Assembly: GCA_050015675.1 (NCBI GenBank)
Contig: JBEKAY010000004.1
Span: 67,045-131,044 of the forward strand
Reading direction: 5' to 3'
Origin: Fen-1298 sp050015675
GTDB taxonomy: Bacteria; Bacteroidota; Ignavibacteria; UBA10030
DNA length: 64,000 nucleotides
Below are positions 17,230-25,116 of the stretch, piece after piece. Every line of letters begins with the position of its first letter. Position 1 is the first letter of the stretch. A program made the position numbers and the translations under genes. The notes below the pieces were generated by a model that searched no databases, was not told where the DNA came from, and saw only the letters and a program-made list of their open reading frames with translations.

Positions 17230-17255
17230 TTTTGTGGAAATGAAAATCCACAAAA
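17230..17255. repeat. Hairpin between the secretion ATPase and ffh
   Basis: TTTTGTGGA (17230-17238) pairs perfectly with TCCACAAAA (17247-17255), 8-nt loop. No T run follows on the plus strand, though T-rich sequence lies nearby; a weak transcription end for the ATPase gene is possible. Confidence 0.4.
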
Positions 17256-17384
17256 TAACTTCTTGATTGCCTTCCCTTTTTTCGCTATTTTTCAATTGGT
17301 AAAGTCGTAGAGTCTTTTTGTTCTAGCGGTTTTATATTGCTAAGACGAAAGAAGTTTTGTTGTACATTTGGCTCAGGAAAGTGA

Positions 17385-18713
17385 ATGTTTGAGAGTCTTA
17401 CCCAGAAATTAGAAACAGCGTTTAAGAAACTTCGCGGACAAGGGAAAATAACGCCTCAAAATATTGAGGAATCCTTGCGCGAAGTGCGTAGAGCACTGCT
17501 CGATGCAGATGTAAATTATAAGGTTACAAAGCAGTTCATTGAAGATGTTCAGAAAAGAGCTGTAGGGCAGGAAGTGCTCGCGAGTATAACTCCAGGCCAG
17601 CTCATTATCAAAATTATTCATGAAGAGATGGTAAAGCTGCTTGGTGAATCAAAAGCAGATATTGCATCAGCTCAAGCTCCACCGACAGTCATTCTCGTGG
17701 CGGGATTGCAGGGATCAGGAAAGACAACATTCTCTGCAAAGTTGGCGAACCACTTGAAGAGCAAAGGACGCTTTCCATTGCTTGTTGCAGCGGATGTACA
17801 TCGGCCAGCGGCAATCGATCAGTTGGAGATGCTGGGGAAACAACTTCAGATTCCTGTATATGCTGAACGCGGATCTGGTGCAGTAACAATTGTTGAAAAT
17901 GCCATCGATTTTGCACGCAAAAATGTTCGCGATACGGTTATTATAGATACTGCAGGACGCCTGCACGTCGATGAAGAAATGATGAAAGAAGTAGAAGCTG
18001 TGCGTGATAAAGCACAGCCGCATGAAATTCTGTTTGTGGTTGATGCAATGACCGGACAGGATGCCGTCAACACAGCAAAAGCTTTTCATGAACGCTTGAA
18101 TTTCGACGGTATTATTCTGACAAAACTTGATGGCGATAGTCGCGGCGGTGCGGCGCTTTCGATTCGTGCTGTGGTACAGAAGCCGATAAAGTTTATTGGT
18201 GTCGGTGAAAAATTAGACGCTTTAGAACCGTTTTATCCTGAACGTATCGCTTCTCGTATTCTTGGTATGGGTGATATTGTCACGCTCGTCGAGAAGGCGC
18301 AAGAACATTTTGATGAAGAGAAAGCTATCAAGTTAGAAGAAAAACTTCGGAAGTCGCAGTTTACATTCGAAGATTTTCTGGATCAACTTCGTGAAATTAA
18401 GAAGATGGGTTCACTGGAGCAAATGATGAGTATGATACCGGGAATGAATAAACTTCCGGCAAACACCACGGTTGACGAAAAGAGCCTCGTACGGGTAGAA
18501 GCGATCATTCAATCGATGACAGCAGAAGAGCGGGTGCGGCCATCTATCATCAATGGAAATCGGAGACGACGTATTGCTCTTGGCAGCGGCACAACGGTGC
18601 AAGATGTGAATCGTCTGCTGAAACAATTTGATGAAATGCAGCGGATGATGAAACGGTTTAGCAAGGGAAATATGCGCCGCACAATGCGCGGCATGCAATT
18701 TCCGATCAATTAG
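17385..18713 (+). CDS. ffh: Signal recognition particle protein Ffh
   Basis: 442 residues. The N domain is followed by the SRP GTPase G domain: G1 GLQGSGKTT near residue 107, G3 DTAGRLHVDEEMM, G4 TKLDGDSRGG; then the methionine-rich M domain with IPGMN and the RNA-binding SGTTVQDVNRLLKQF, and a Met-rich tail. Ffh binds 4.5S RNA and targets nascent membrane proteins to FtsY. It opens the ribosome-related cluster ffh-rpsP-khpA-rimM-trmD-rplS, a widely conserved order. Confidence 0.98.
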   Translation: MFESLTQKLETAFKKLRGQGKITPQNIEESLREVRRALLDADVNYKVTKQFIEDVQKRAVGQEVLASITPGQLIIKIIHEEMVKLLGESKADIASAQAPPTVILVAGLQGSGKTTFSAKLANHLKSKGRFPLLVAADVHRPAAIDQLEMLGKQLQIPVYAERGSGAVTIVENAIDFARKNVRDTVIIDTAGRLHVDEEMMKEVEAVRDKAQPHEILFVVDAMTGQDAVNTAKAFHERLNFDGIILTKLDGDSRGGAALSIRAVVQKPIKFIGVGEKLDALEPFYPERIASRILGMGDIVTLVEKAQEHFDEEKAIKLEEKLRKSQFTFEDFLDQLREIKKMGSLEQMMSMIPGMNKLPANTTVDEKSLVRVEAIIQSMTAEERVRPSIINGNRRRRIALGSGTTVQDVNRLLKQFDEMQRMMKRFSKGNMRRTMRGMQFPIN

Positions 18714-18772
18714 CGAAGAATATAAAACAACTATTTTAGTAACAGAATCAAGTTAAACAAAGGAGTAAAACA

Positions 18773-19213
18773 TTGGTAAAAATTCGAATGCGAAGAGAAG
18801 GGAAGAAGCAGCATCCTATTTACAAATTAGTTGCAACGGATTCCCGTTCTCCTCGTGATGGTGGATACCTTGAAGCTCTCGGTCAGTACGATCCGCACAC
18901 CAACCCAATCACGTTAGTGTTAAAAGAACCGCGTATAGAATACTGGCTTAAGCAAGGTGCACAGCCTTCGGATACAGTGCGGTCATTGTTGAGACGGACC
19001 GGCTTCTGGCTGCACTGGACGCTTATGCGCCAAGGGAAAGATGAGACAACTGTAAAGAGCGTCATGGAACGCTGGCAGATGCTTCAGGTTGACAAACCAA
19101 AGCATGAAGCAGATCGGAAAGCACGGCGTTCAGAAAGAAAGAAAAAAGCCGCCGCACCGCCGGCAGAAACTCCAGCTCAAACAGCCGTTGAAGCTCCTGT
19201 TGCCGCCGCATAA
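18773..19213 (+). CDS. rpsP: 30S ribosomal protein S16
   Basis: 146 residues. The N-terminal 80 residues carry the S16 core (VKIRMRREGKKQHPIYKLVA, DSRSPRDGGYLEALGQYDP). The C-terminal 60 residues are a Lys/Ala/Pro-rich extension (KKKAAAPPAETPAQTAVEAP), longer than the 80-90 residues of short S16 proteins but seen in many phyla. Start is a TTG at 18773 with AAAGGAG 8 bases upstream; the next codons GTA AAA fit the conserved VKIR start. Confidence 0.97.
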   Translation: MVKIRMRREGKKQHPIYKLVATDSRSPRDGGYLEALGQYDPHTNPITLVLKEPRIEYWLKQGAQPSDTVRSLLRRTGFWLHWTLMRQGKDETTVKSVMERWQMLQVDKPKHEADRKARRSERKKKAAAPPAETPAQTAVEAPVAAA

Positions 19214-19298
19214 GGTGATCAACGAGTGCCAACTTTGTAGTGCGCCAAGGCGCGGGATCTTTTGGTTTAAGGCAGATCACCTATACGCAAAGGGCACT
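19214..19298 (+). ncRNA. Possible structured RNA or attenuator between rpsP and khpA
   Basis: Two long-range helices interleave. GGTGATC (19214-19220) pairs with GATCACC (19275-19281). AGTGCC plus CTTTG (19225-19237) pair with CAAAGGGCACT (19288-19298). The order 5'A-5'B-3'A-3'B means they form a pseudoknot or are mutually exclusive. A local hairpin GCGC-CAAG-GCGC (19242-19253) lies inside. The first helix begins right after the rpsP stop. It does not fit a tRNA. Function is unknown; regulation of the downstream genes is inference. Confidence 0.4.
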
Positions 19299-19476
19299 TA
19301 ATGGTCTTTCCATCGAACGGATATTGAAATTATTTTTAGTTGTTCAATAATCCACAGTTAGAGCAGCGGTAAAGCGCTAACACAATTTCCACAATTGAGA
19401 TGGTTGTGAGATATACGGGAAAAAAGAATTCGCCGTTGTGTTGACACAGCCATTATCCTGCGCGGGAGGTGGAACG

Positions 19477-19707
19477 ATGAAGGAATTTCTCGAGTTTATG
19501 GTGAAGCATCTGGTGGATCATCCGGAAAGCATTATCGTCGAGTTTGAAGAGAAAGAGAGTACACACATCTTCAAACTAAAAGTAGCGGAAGGAGATATTG
19601 GGAAGATTATTGGCAGACATGGTCAAACGGCAACTTCTCTGCGTGTGCTCTTAAAAGCAGTTGCCGCAAAAGAAGGTAAGCGAGCGATATTGGATATCAT
19701 TGGATAA
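19477..19707 (+). CDS. khpA: KH-domain RNA-binding protein KhpA
   Basis: 76 residues forming a single KH fold; the GxxG loop is intact in GKIIGRHGQT (about residues 43-52). The ATG at 19477 is chosen because GGGAGGTGG lies just before it; a GTG at 19438 in the same frame would add residues not found in the family. KhpA (formerly YlqC) binds RNA with KhpB and sits between rpsP and rimM in many bacteria, as here. Confidence 0.93.
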   Translation: MKEFLEFMVKHLVDHPESIIVEFEEKESTHIFKLKVAEGDIGKIIGRHGQTATSLRVLLKAVAAKEGKRAILDIIG

Positions 19708-19760
19708 TTTCTTTTTCGTTTGCCGTCCTCGTATCTCGGTATGGAGATCAGGGAATTTGT

Positions 19761-20267
19761 ATGGATTTAATTGCGATCGGAAGAATTTCTAAACCGATTG
19801 GCACTCGGGGTGAAGTAAAAATTTCGCTGTTGACACACGACAAGAAGAGATTTATGAATCTTTCGACTGTGTGGGTTGGACATGATGCGGCGGATGTAGA
19901 ATTGAAGAAGATTCTGAAGGCGAGAATCGATACCAAGCATGCGGTTCTTAACTTTGATGGTATCGAGACGGTTGAAGAAGCGGAAAGAATAAGGAACTTG
20001 TATCTTTTTGTTCCGAAAGAAGATGCTGTTAAACTTCAGAATGGAAGTTATTTCATAGACGATGTCATTGGATGTGAAGTTGTGACAGAAGAACAAACAA
20101 CCGTCGGTGTGATAACGGATTTGCTTTCGCTTCCGATGAATGATTTATGGGTTGTCAAAAAAGAGGCAAAAGAAATTTTAATTCCAGCAGTGAAAGCGAT
20201 TATCAGGCAGGTGGACGTAGAAAATAAACGCATCACTATTCATGCATTAGATGGATTGCTTGACTGA
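19761..20267 (+). CDS. rimM: Ribosome maturation factor RimM
   Basis: 168 residues. The N-terminal RimM beta-barrel starts IAIGRISKPIGTRGEVKI, and the C-terminal PRC-barrel has DDVIGCEVVTEEQTTVG, LPMNDLWVV and EILIPAVKAIIRQVD. RimM assists 30S head assembly and binds S19. Its stop TGA overlaps the trmD ATG by one base, which implies coupled translation. Confidence 0.96.
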   Translation: MDLIAIGRISKPIGTRGEVKISLLTHDKKRFMNLSTVWVGHDAADVELKKILKARIDTKHAVLNFDGIETVEEAERIRNLYLFVPKEDAVKLQNGSYFIDDVIGCEVVTEEQTTVGVITDLLSLPMNDLWVVKKEAKEILIPAVKAIIRQVDVENKRITIHALDGLLD

Positions 20268-20944
20268 TGCGAATCGATATCGTCACAGGATTACCGAAGT
20301 TATTGGAAAGTCCGCTTCAGGAAAGTATCCTGAAACGGGCGCAGGAGAAAAAAATTGTAGAGATCGTTGTTCACGATCTCCGTGCTTACGCGCACGACAA
20401 GCACCATACTATTGACGATACGCCTTTTGGAGGCGGTGCTGGAATGGTGCTGAAACCGGAACCGTTCTTTGAATGTGTTGAAGAGTTGAAAGCACAACGC
20501 AGCTATGATGAAATTATTTTTCTGTCGGCTGATGGTGAATTGTTTGCGCAGAAGTTTGCGACAGAGCTTTCGTTAAAAAATAATTTAATGATGTTGTGCG
20601 GGCATTACAAAGGCATTGATCAGCGAGTTCGTGAGAAGTTAGTCACACGCGAGATTTCTATCGGTGATTATGTTCTCACCGGTGGTGAGTTGGCTGCGGC
20701 TGTTGTGGTGGATGCAGTTGTGCGGCTCATTCCCGGTGTGTTGAACGATGGTGAATCCGCATTGACAGATTCTTTTCAGGATTGCTTGCTTGGATGTCAG
20801 CAATTCACACGGCCCGCGGAATTTCGCGGATTGACTGTACCGGATGTATTGCTTTCCGGAAATCATCATGAAATAGATCGTTGGCGTCAGGAGCAGCGTG
20901 AACAAAGAACGAAACGTCTGCGCGGCAACGATTTGGCATCGTAG
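20267..20944 (+). CDS. trmD: tRNA (guanine-N1)-methyltransferase TrmD
   Basis: 225 residues. The SPOUT knot motifs are clear: DTPFGGGAGMVLKPEP, LCGHYKGIDQRV, and SIGDYVLTGGELAAAVVVDAV; the C-terminal domain has DSFQDCLLGCQQFTRPAEF and LLSGNHHEIDRWR. TrmD makes m1G37 in tRNA to prevent +1 frameshifting and is usually essential. Translation is likely coupled to rimM. Confidence 0.97.
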   Translation: MRIDIVTGLPKLLESPLQESILKRAQEKKIVEIVVHDLRAYAHDKHHTIDDTPFGGGAGMVLKPEPFFECVEELKAQRSYDEIIFLSADGELFAQKFATELSLKNNLMMLCGHYKGIDQRVREKLVTREISIGDYVLTGGELAAAVVVDAVVRLIPGVLNDGESALTDSFQDCLLGCQQFTRPAEFRGLTVPDVLLSGNHHEIDRWRQEQREQRTKRLRGNDLAS

Positions 20945-20980
20945 AACAAGGAGTTGGGAGCAACATTTAGAATTGAATAT

Positions 20981-21643
20981 ATGGACACAATTATAATTTT
21001 GAAAATAGTGATTCTTCTTTTTGACAATCATACGGCTCTTGATATTGTAGGGCCCTATGAAGTATTGAATAAACTGCCAAATTCTAAGATCTATCTTGTT
21101 GGTCCTGAGAAAAAAGAGTACAAGGACATATTCGGCTTAAAGATCGTTGCAGACTATTCAATAGATGAGATTTCTCAAGCTGATATTTTATTAATTCCGG
21201 GTGGACCTGGCGTAGATACTTTGTTAAAAAACAAAAAAGTACTTGATTGGATTCAAAAAATAGACAGTACAACAAAATGGACTGTTTCAGTTTGTTCAGG
21301 ATCTCTGCTTTTAGCGCAAGCAGGATTATTGAATGAAAAAAAATGTACGACACATTGGTTGCGAAAAGAGCAATTGCTAAATTATAATGTTACGATTAAA
21401 GATGAGAGATACGTTCAAGACGGCAAGATTATTACATCAGCAGGAGTCTCGGCTGGAATAGATATGGCACTGTACTTGGTGAGTAAGATCGCAGGAGACC
21501 AAACCTCCAAGATGATACAGCTTGCGATTGAGTATGACCCGAAACCACCTTTTGATTGTGGGTCTCCAGATAAAGCACCAAAAGAAATAGTTGACAAAAT
21601 AAAGAACGGTACCAAACGAATACAGAATACAAATACACGATAA
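20981..21643 (+). CDS. DJ-1/PfpI-family protein
   Basis: 220 residues from the ATG at 20981; a TTG at 20954 abuts AAGGAG too closely. The fold is visible as LLFDNHTALDIVGPYEVLN (Glu near residue 27), ILLIPGGPGVDTLL, and the nucleophile elbow VSVCSGSLLLAQAGLL (Cys near 105), followed by TTHW. This resembles isocyanide hydratase/InhA-type members; other relatives are glyoxalases or chaperones, so the reaction is open. The gene interrupts the usual trmD-rplS pair and is more AT-rich and AAA/ATT-codon-rich than its neighbours, which suggests later insertion. Confidence 0.88.
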   Translation: MDTIIILKIVILLFDNHTALDIVGPYEVLNKLPNSKIYLVGPEKKEYKDIFGLKIVADYSIDEISQADILLIPGGPGVDTLLKNKKVLDWIQKIDSTTKWTVSVCSGSLLLAQAGLLNEKKCTTHWLRKEQLLNYNVTIKDERYVQDGKIITSAGVSAGIDMALYLVSKIAGDQTSKMIQLAIEYDPKPPFDCGSPDKAPKEIVDKIKNGTKRIQNTNTR

Positions 21644-21668
21644 AATGATTTAGCGGAGTGAAATACTA

Positions 21669-22010
21669 ATGGATAAGTTGAAACTTGTTGAGGCAACTCA
21701 ACTAAAAACCGATGTCCCAAAATTTAAATCCGGCGATATCGTAAATGTGCACGTGAAAGTCATAGAAGGCGACAAAGAGCGCATTCAGGAATTTCAAGGC
21801 ATTGTCATAGGGCAGCGTGGATCAGGTACCAATGCCACTTTCACTGTTCGCAAGATATCTGACGGTGTCGGCGTCGAGCGAATTTTTCCTGCGCATTCAC
21901 CCCGTATTGCAAAGATTGAGAAAGTGAAAGATGGCAGAGTTCGCCGCTCGAAAATCTATTATGTCCGCGAATTGGCAACCAAAGCCGTTGCTCAAAAAAC
22001 GAATGCCTGA
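21669..22010 (+). CDS. rplS: 50S ribosomal protein L19
   Basis: 113 residues, normal length. Conserved features: FKSGDIVNVHVKVIEGDKERIQ, FQGIVIGQRGSG, FTVRKISDGVGVERIFP, and the end VRRSKIYYVREL. L19 sits at the 30S-50S interface. A GGAGTG sequence lies before the ATG. The TGA overlaps the ATG of the next gene by one base. Confidence 0.97.
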   Translation: MDKLKLVEATQLKTDVPKFKSGDIVNVHVKVIEGDKERIQEFQGIVIGQRGSGTNATFTVRKISDGVGVERIFPAHSPRIAKIEKVKDGRVRRSKIYYVRELATKAVAQKTNA

Positions 22011-22843
22011 TGAAATCGCGGCTTGCAGCGTCTGATGCACTGTACCTGAGGCCGCTCCTCTTTGGATTGGATCGAACGGAATCACCGTTTGATCTGGTCA
22101 TCGACATTGCTGCAAACAATGCAATAAAACTCAGCGAGCGTTCCGATGGAATACGGAACGCTTTTTTGTCACCTATTGATTACGCGCGGCATGGCGGGGA
22201 ATACCGCATTGTGCCGGACATTTGCATTGCTTCATCTAATCCAACAAATACGATTCAGCTTGTTTTCAAATCTCACCTGCATAATGTTGAGCGCGTAGCG
22301 ATCGATGTGCGATTCACGTCTGAAATCATTCTCGCAAAGATCATTCTTGCAGAAAAGTACCGCAACCAACCAGCACACTCTCAGCTTCAGTTCATTCCGA
22401 TGATGCCGGATATTGATGCAATGTTAGCGAAAGCCGATGCGGTTTTAATTGTACAAGATAATCCGCGGATGATCAGTCGTGCAGACACGGTTACACTTGA
22501 TCTTGTAGAAGAATGGAATGACCTGACAGGTTTACCGTATGTTCATGGATTTTGGGTCGGACGTGAAGAGGAATTGTCAAAAATGGAAGCACAGGCTTTG
22601 TTCGCGGCAAAAAACAACGGTGTTCTTCTGAAGTCACAAATTGCTCAAAGTGTAGCACAGAAGCAGAATCTTTCTTTAAGTGAACTGACGGGTTACCTCT
22701 CATCGTTCTCGTATGATTTCAGTGAAAAGGAAGAAGAAAGTTTAGCTGAATTTATTCATTATGCATACTTCCATGGCGTCATCGGCGACGTGCCGGAGAT
22801 TATATTCTTTGATGTCGAAACAAGCAATCCGTCGCAAAATTGA
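22010..22843 (+). CDS. MqnA-like (futalosine menaquinone pathway) solute-binding-fold protein
   Basis: 277 residues, coupled to rplS by a TGATG overlap. Family landmarks: RPLLFGL near residue 14-20, FLSPIDYARHGGEYRIVPDICIAS, VAIDVRFTSEIILAKIILAEKY, and LVEEWNDLTGLPYVHGFWVGR. MqnA (chorismate dehydratase) makes 3-enolpyruvylbenzoate for menaquinone. However, the usual SYLN.RPL Asn is replaced (DALYLRPL) and the family SVxLF segment reads TIQLVF. It may be a divergent MqnA or a paralogue with another ligand. Confidence 0.75.
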   Translation: MKSRLAASDALYLRPLLFGLDRTESPFDLVIDIAANNAIKLSERSDGIRNAFLSPIDYARHGGEYRIVPDICIASSNPTNTIQLVFKSHLHNVERVAIDVRFTSEIILAKIILAEKYRNQPAHSQLQFIPMMPDIDAMLAKADAVLIVQDNPRMISRADTVTLDLVEEWNDLTGLPYVHGFWVGREEELSKMEAQALFAAKNNGVLLKSQIAQSVAQKQNLSLSELTGYLSSFSYDFSEKEEESLAEFIHYAYFHGVIGDVPEIIFFDVETSNPSQN

Positions 22844-22909
22844 TTTGCCGTAAAAAAATTCTCTTTCATTGAAATTCCATCTTTTTTCCTTACATTTGAG
22901 CGAATCTCT

Positions 22910-24661
22910 ATGCTCAAGTCCCTGACCATCCGAAACTATGCTCTGCTTGAATTCGTTGAAATCGAATTTGAGAGCGGGCTGAACATCCTCACAGGTGAAA
23001 CCGGTGCCGGCAAATCTATTATTATCGATGCGTTGAGTCTTATACTCGGGGATCGCGCAAGTGCTGATGTGGTGCGTAAGGGAAGCGACAAAGCCATTGT
23101 TGAAGGTATCTTTGGGATGGCGGAAAACGAAAAAGTGAACATGCTTCTGAAACAGAATGAGATCGAATTGCAGGAAGATTTTATTCTCCGCCGTGAAGTT
23201 TCAATGAAAGGACAATCACGTTGCTTTATGAATGATTCACCTGTATCGCTCACGGTTTTAAAAGAAATCGGCGATTACCTTGTCGATCTTCATGGTCAGC
23301 ATGAGCATCAATCATTGCTTCGACCGGAGACACACATCGACTTGCTGGACGAGTTCGGGAGTTTAGATAAGTTGGTGGATGAATATCGCGATTCATACAA
23401 TCGGCTGTCTGTGCTTTTCACTGAATTCCGTTCACTCTCGCATAAAGAAAAAGAACTAAGAGAAAAGCGCGACCTGTATGAATTTCAAATTAAAGAAATC
23501 GATGCTGTCGATCCACGGGCTGGCGAAGAAGGTAATCTTGAAAACGAACTGCGCATCTTAGAAAATTCTGAAAAACTTTTCGAAGCGACATCACAATTAT
23601 ATCAATCACTCTACGAAGGAGAGCCAGCTTCGCACGGGGTAGAGAATATCGGCGGACAATCGGTATACGATTTGCTGCTCAAGGCACGCAACCAACTTGA
23701 AGATCTTGCAGAGATTGATACGACGTTTGAAGATATAAAAAACGAATGTGCTTCTGCGGCAGCGATTGTTGGCGAACTGACAAAGTTTATTCAGAGCTAC
23801 AATTCTAAGATTGAATTCAACCCTGAGCGGCTGGAACAAATCCGCGAACGACTCGGTCAGATCACGCTCCTCAAGAAAAAATACGGCAGTTCATTGGATA
23901 TTGTGATTGAACATCGCGGGAAGATAGGCAGAGAGTTTGCAATGGCGGAAAACTTCGAAAGTGAAATCCGGAAATTGAAAGAATATATTGAGCTTGAACG
24001 AAAAACCTGCTCTACTGCTGCACAGCGTCTTTCAACAAAGCGGCGGGAGTTAGTGGGTAAGATTAGTAAATCTGTCTGCACGGAGTTGGCAAAATTAGGC
24101 ATTGCTAATGCACAATTCGATGTGAAGATTGAAAATCGCGTATTGGGGAAAATGGATGGCACGGCGAATAGTGCTTATGTCAAACTCGGACGTGAATATT
24201 ACGACGCAACACAATCCGGAATTGATTTTATTGAATTTTACCTTTCGACAAATGTTGGCGAGGATTTGAAACCATTAGCGAAGGTCGCATCCGGTGGAGA
24301 AATATCACGCATTATGCTTGCGTTAAAAACAATTCTCGCCAAGGCGGATCGTCTGCCGTTGCTCGTATTTGATGAAATTGATGTTGGCATAAGCGGAAGA
24401 ATTGCTCAAGCAGTGGGTAAAAGCATGAAGAGTTTGTCGCAATTCCATCAAGTCATTGCCATCACACATTTACCGCAAATTGCCGGATTTGCAGACTGTC
24501 ATTTCGCGGTAGAGAAGAGTGAATCGAAGCAGCGTACATCTTCAACAATTCGCAAGTTGGAAGAAGAAGAGCGCATCCATGAAGTTGCTAGACTCCTCAG
24601 CGGGGAGGAAGTAACCGAAGCAAGTTTGAATGGTGCCAGAGAATTGATTGGGAAAAAGTAA
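22910..24661 (+). CDS. recN: DNA repair ATPase RecN
   Basis: 583 residues, normal length for this SMC-like protein of double-strand-break repair. Walker A GETGAGKSIIIDAL lies at residues 30-43, the signature VASGGEISRIMLALK near 463, and Walker B LLVFDEIDVGISGR near 485; long coiled coils fill the middle around a QHEHQSLL region. The final base of its TAA is also the first base of the heptad array that brackets the next gene. Confidence 0.97.
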   Translation: MLKSLTIRNYALLEFVEIEFESGLNILTGETGAGKSIIIDALSLILGDRASADVVRKGSDKAIVEGIFGMAENEKVNMLLKQNEIELQEDFILRREVSMKGQSRCFMNDSPVSLTVLKEIGDYLVDLHGQHEHQSLLRPETHIDLLDEFGSLDKLVDEYRDSYNRLSVLFTEFRSLSHKEKELREKRDLYEFQIKEIDAVDPRAGEEGNLENELRILENSEKLFEATSQLYQSLYEGEPASHGVENIGGQSVYDLLLKARNQLEDLAEIDTTFEDIKNECASAAAIVGELTKFIQSYNSKIEFNPERLEQIRERLGQITLLKKKYGSSLDIVIEHRGKIGREFAMAENFESEIRKLKEYIELERKTCSTAAQRLSTKRRELVGKISKSVCTELAKLGIANAQFDVKIENRVLGKMDGTANSAYVKLGREYYDATQSGIDFIEFYLSTNVGEDLKPLAKVASGGEISRIMLALKTILAKADRLPLLVFDEIDVGISGRIAQAVGKSMKSLSQFHQVIAITHLPQIAGFADCHFAVEKSESKQRTSSTIRKLEEEERIHEVARLLSGEEVTEASLNGARELIGKK

Positions 24662-24695
24662 GGTTTTAGGTAAAAGGTCATAGGTAATAGGCACG
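24661..24695 (+). repeat. Left heptad array AGGTNNN
   Basis: Five in-phase 7-bp units begin with AGG; the first four are AGGTTTT, AGGTAAA, AGGTCAT, AGGTAAT and the fifth AGGCACG. The fixed AGGT core with A/T-rich variable triplets is not ordinary slippage of one sequence. It directly abuts the bundle-gene ATG and may double as a ribosome-binding region. Confidence 0.85.
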
Positions 24696-24698
24696 AGA

Positions 24699-25082
24699 AT
24701 GAGAAATTTTCGAGAACTTATAATATGGCAAAAAGCAATGGATATTGTCATTCGTGTTTATGAGCTTACAGCTTTACTACCTAGGGATGAAACTTATGGA
24801 TTGAAGACTCAATTACAGCGAGCAGCAGTTTCTATACCATCAAACATTGCCGAAGGGTGTAGCCGGAATAGTGAATCTGATTTTAAAAGATTCCTAGAGA
24901 TTGCGATTGGCTCGGCTTATGAACTTGAAACTCAAATGACAATAATTGGAAATGTAAATCTTATCTCAAAATCTAAAGTTGAACCTATTCTTCAATTGCT
25001 TTTAGAAGAACAAAAAATGCTTAATAGCTTTATTTCAAGTGTGAGAGAAAGAAGCGGGAAAAAATACAAGAAAGTTATCTAA
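24699..25082 (+). CDS. Four-helix-bundle protein (S23 / 23S rRNA intervening-sequence family)
   Basis: 127 residues. Family signature: FRELIIWQKAMD at the N-terminus, LPRDETYGLKTQLQRAAVSIPSNIAEG in the middle, SESDFKRFLEIAIGSAYELETQ, and a C-terminal helix. These proteins form pentameric helical barrels and were first found inside 23S rRNA intervening sequences; a relative (Avd) serves diversity-generating retroelements. Their molecular job is unknown. Here the gene stands alone between recN and cysS, bracketed by inverted heptad arrays. Start ATG at 24699; AGGCACGAG upstream offers a weak ribosome site. Confidence 0.93.
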   Translation: MRNFRELIIWQKAMDIVIRVYELTALLPRDETYGLKTQLQRAAVSIPSNIAEGCSRNSESDFKRFLEIAIGSAYELETQMTIIGNVNLISKSKVEPILQLLLEEQKMLNSFISSVRERSGKKYKKVI

Positions 25083-25108
25083 ATCCCAAAACCTAATACC
25101 TAAAACCT
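25081..25108 (-). repeat. Right heptad array NNNACCT
   Basis: Four in-phase 7-bp units: AAATCCC (degenerate), AAAACCT, AATACCT, AAAACCT. Read on the minus strand they are AGGTNNN units, the same type as the left arm in opposite orientation. The array starts within the stop codon of the bundle gene and ends 8 bases before the cysS ATG. Confidence 0.8.
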
Positions 25109-25116
25109 GATTAACT

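Larger units (their letters stand above)
24661..25108. mobile_element. Putative cassette: four-helix-bundle gene bracketed by inverted heptad arrays
   Basis: A 448-bp unit between recN and cysS. The left arm (24661-24695) is a perfect-phase 7-bp array of AGGTNNN units; the right arm (25081-25108) is a 7-bp array of NNNACCT units. The outermost 18 bases of the arms are inverted repeats with 16 of 18 matches. The only gene inside is the bundle protein. The unit starts exactly at the recN stop codon. Mobility is inferred from the inverted ends and the isolated gene; no transposase is encoded. Confidence 0.5.

Noticed and set aside
17256..17384. TTGATT-17-TATTTT as an ffh promoter
   Set aside because: Weak match in AT-rich DNA; several equally weak alternatives exist.
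19214..19281. tRNA-like 7-bp acceptor stem GGTGATC/GATCACC
   Set aside because: No T-arm GGTTCGA-like sequence, no anticodon arm of 5 bp, and no CCA or discriminator context.
24661..25108. CRISPR-like array
   Set aside because: Period is 7 bp with no spacers; repeats are far too short for CRISPR.
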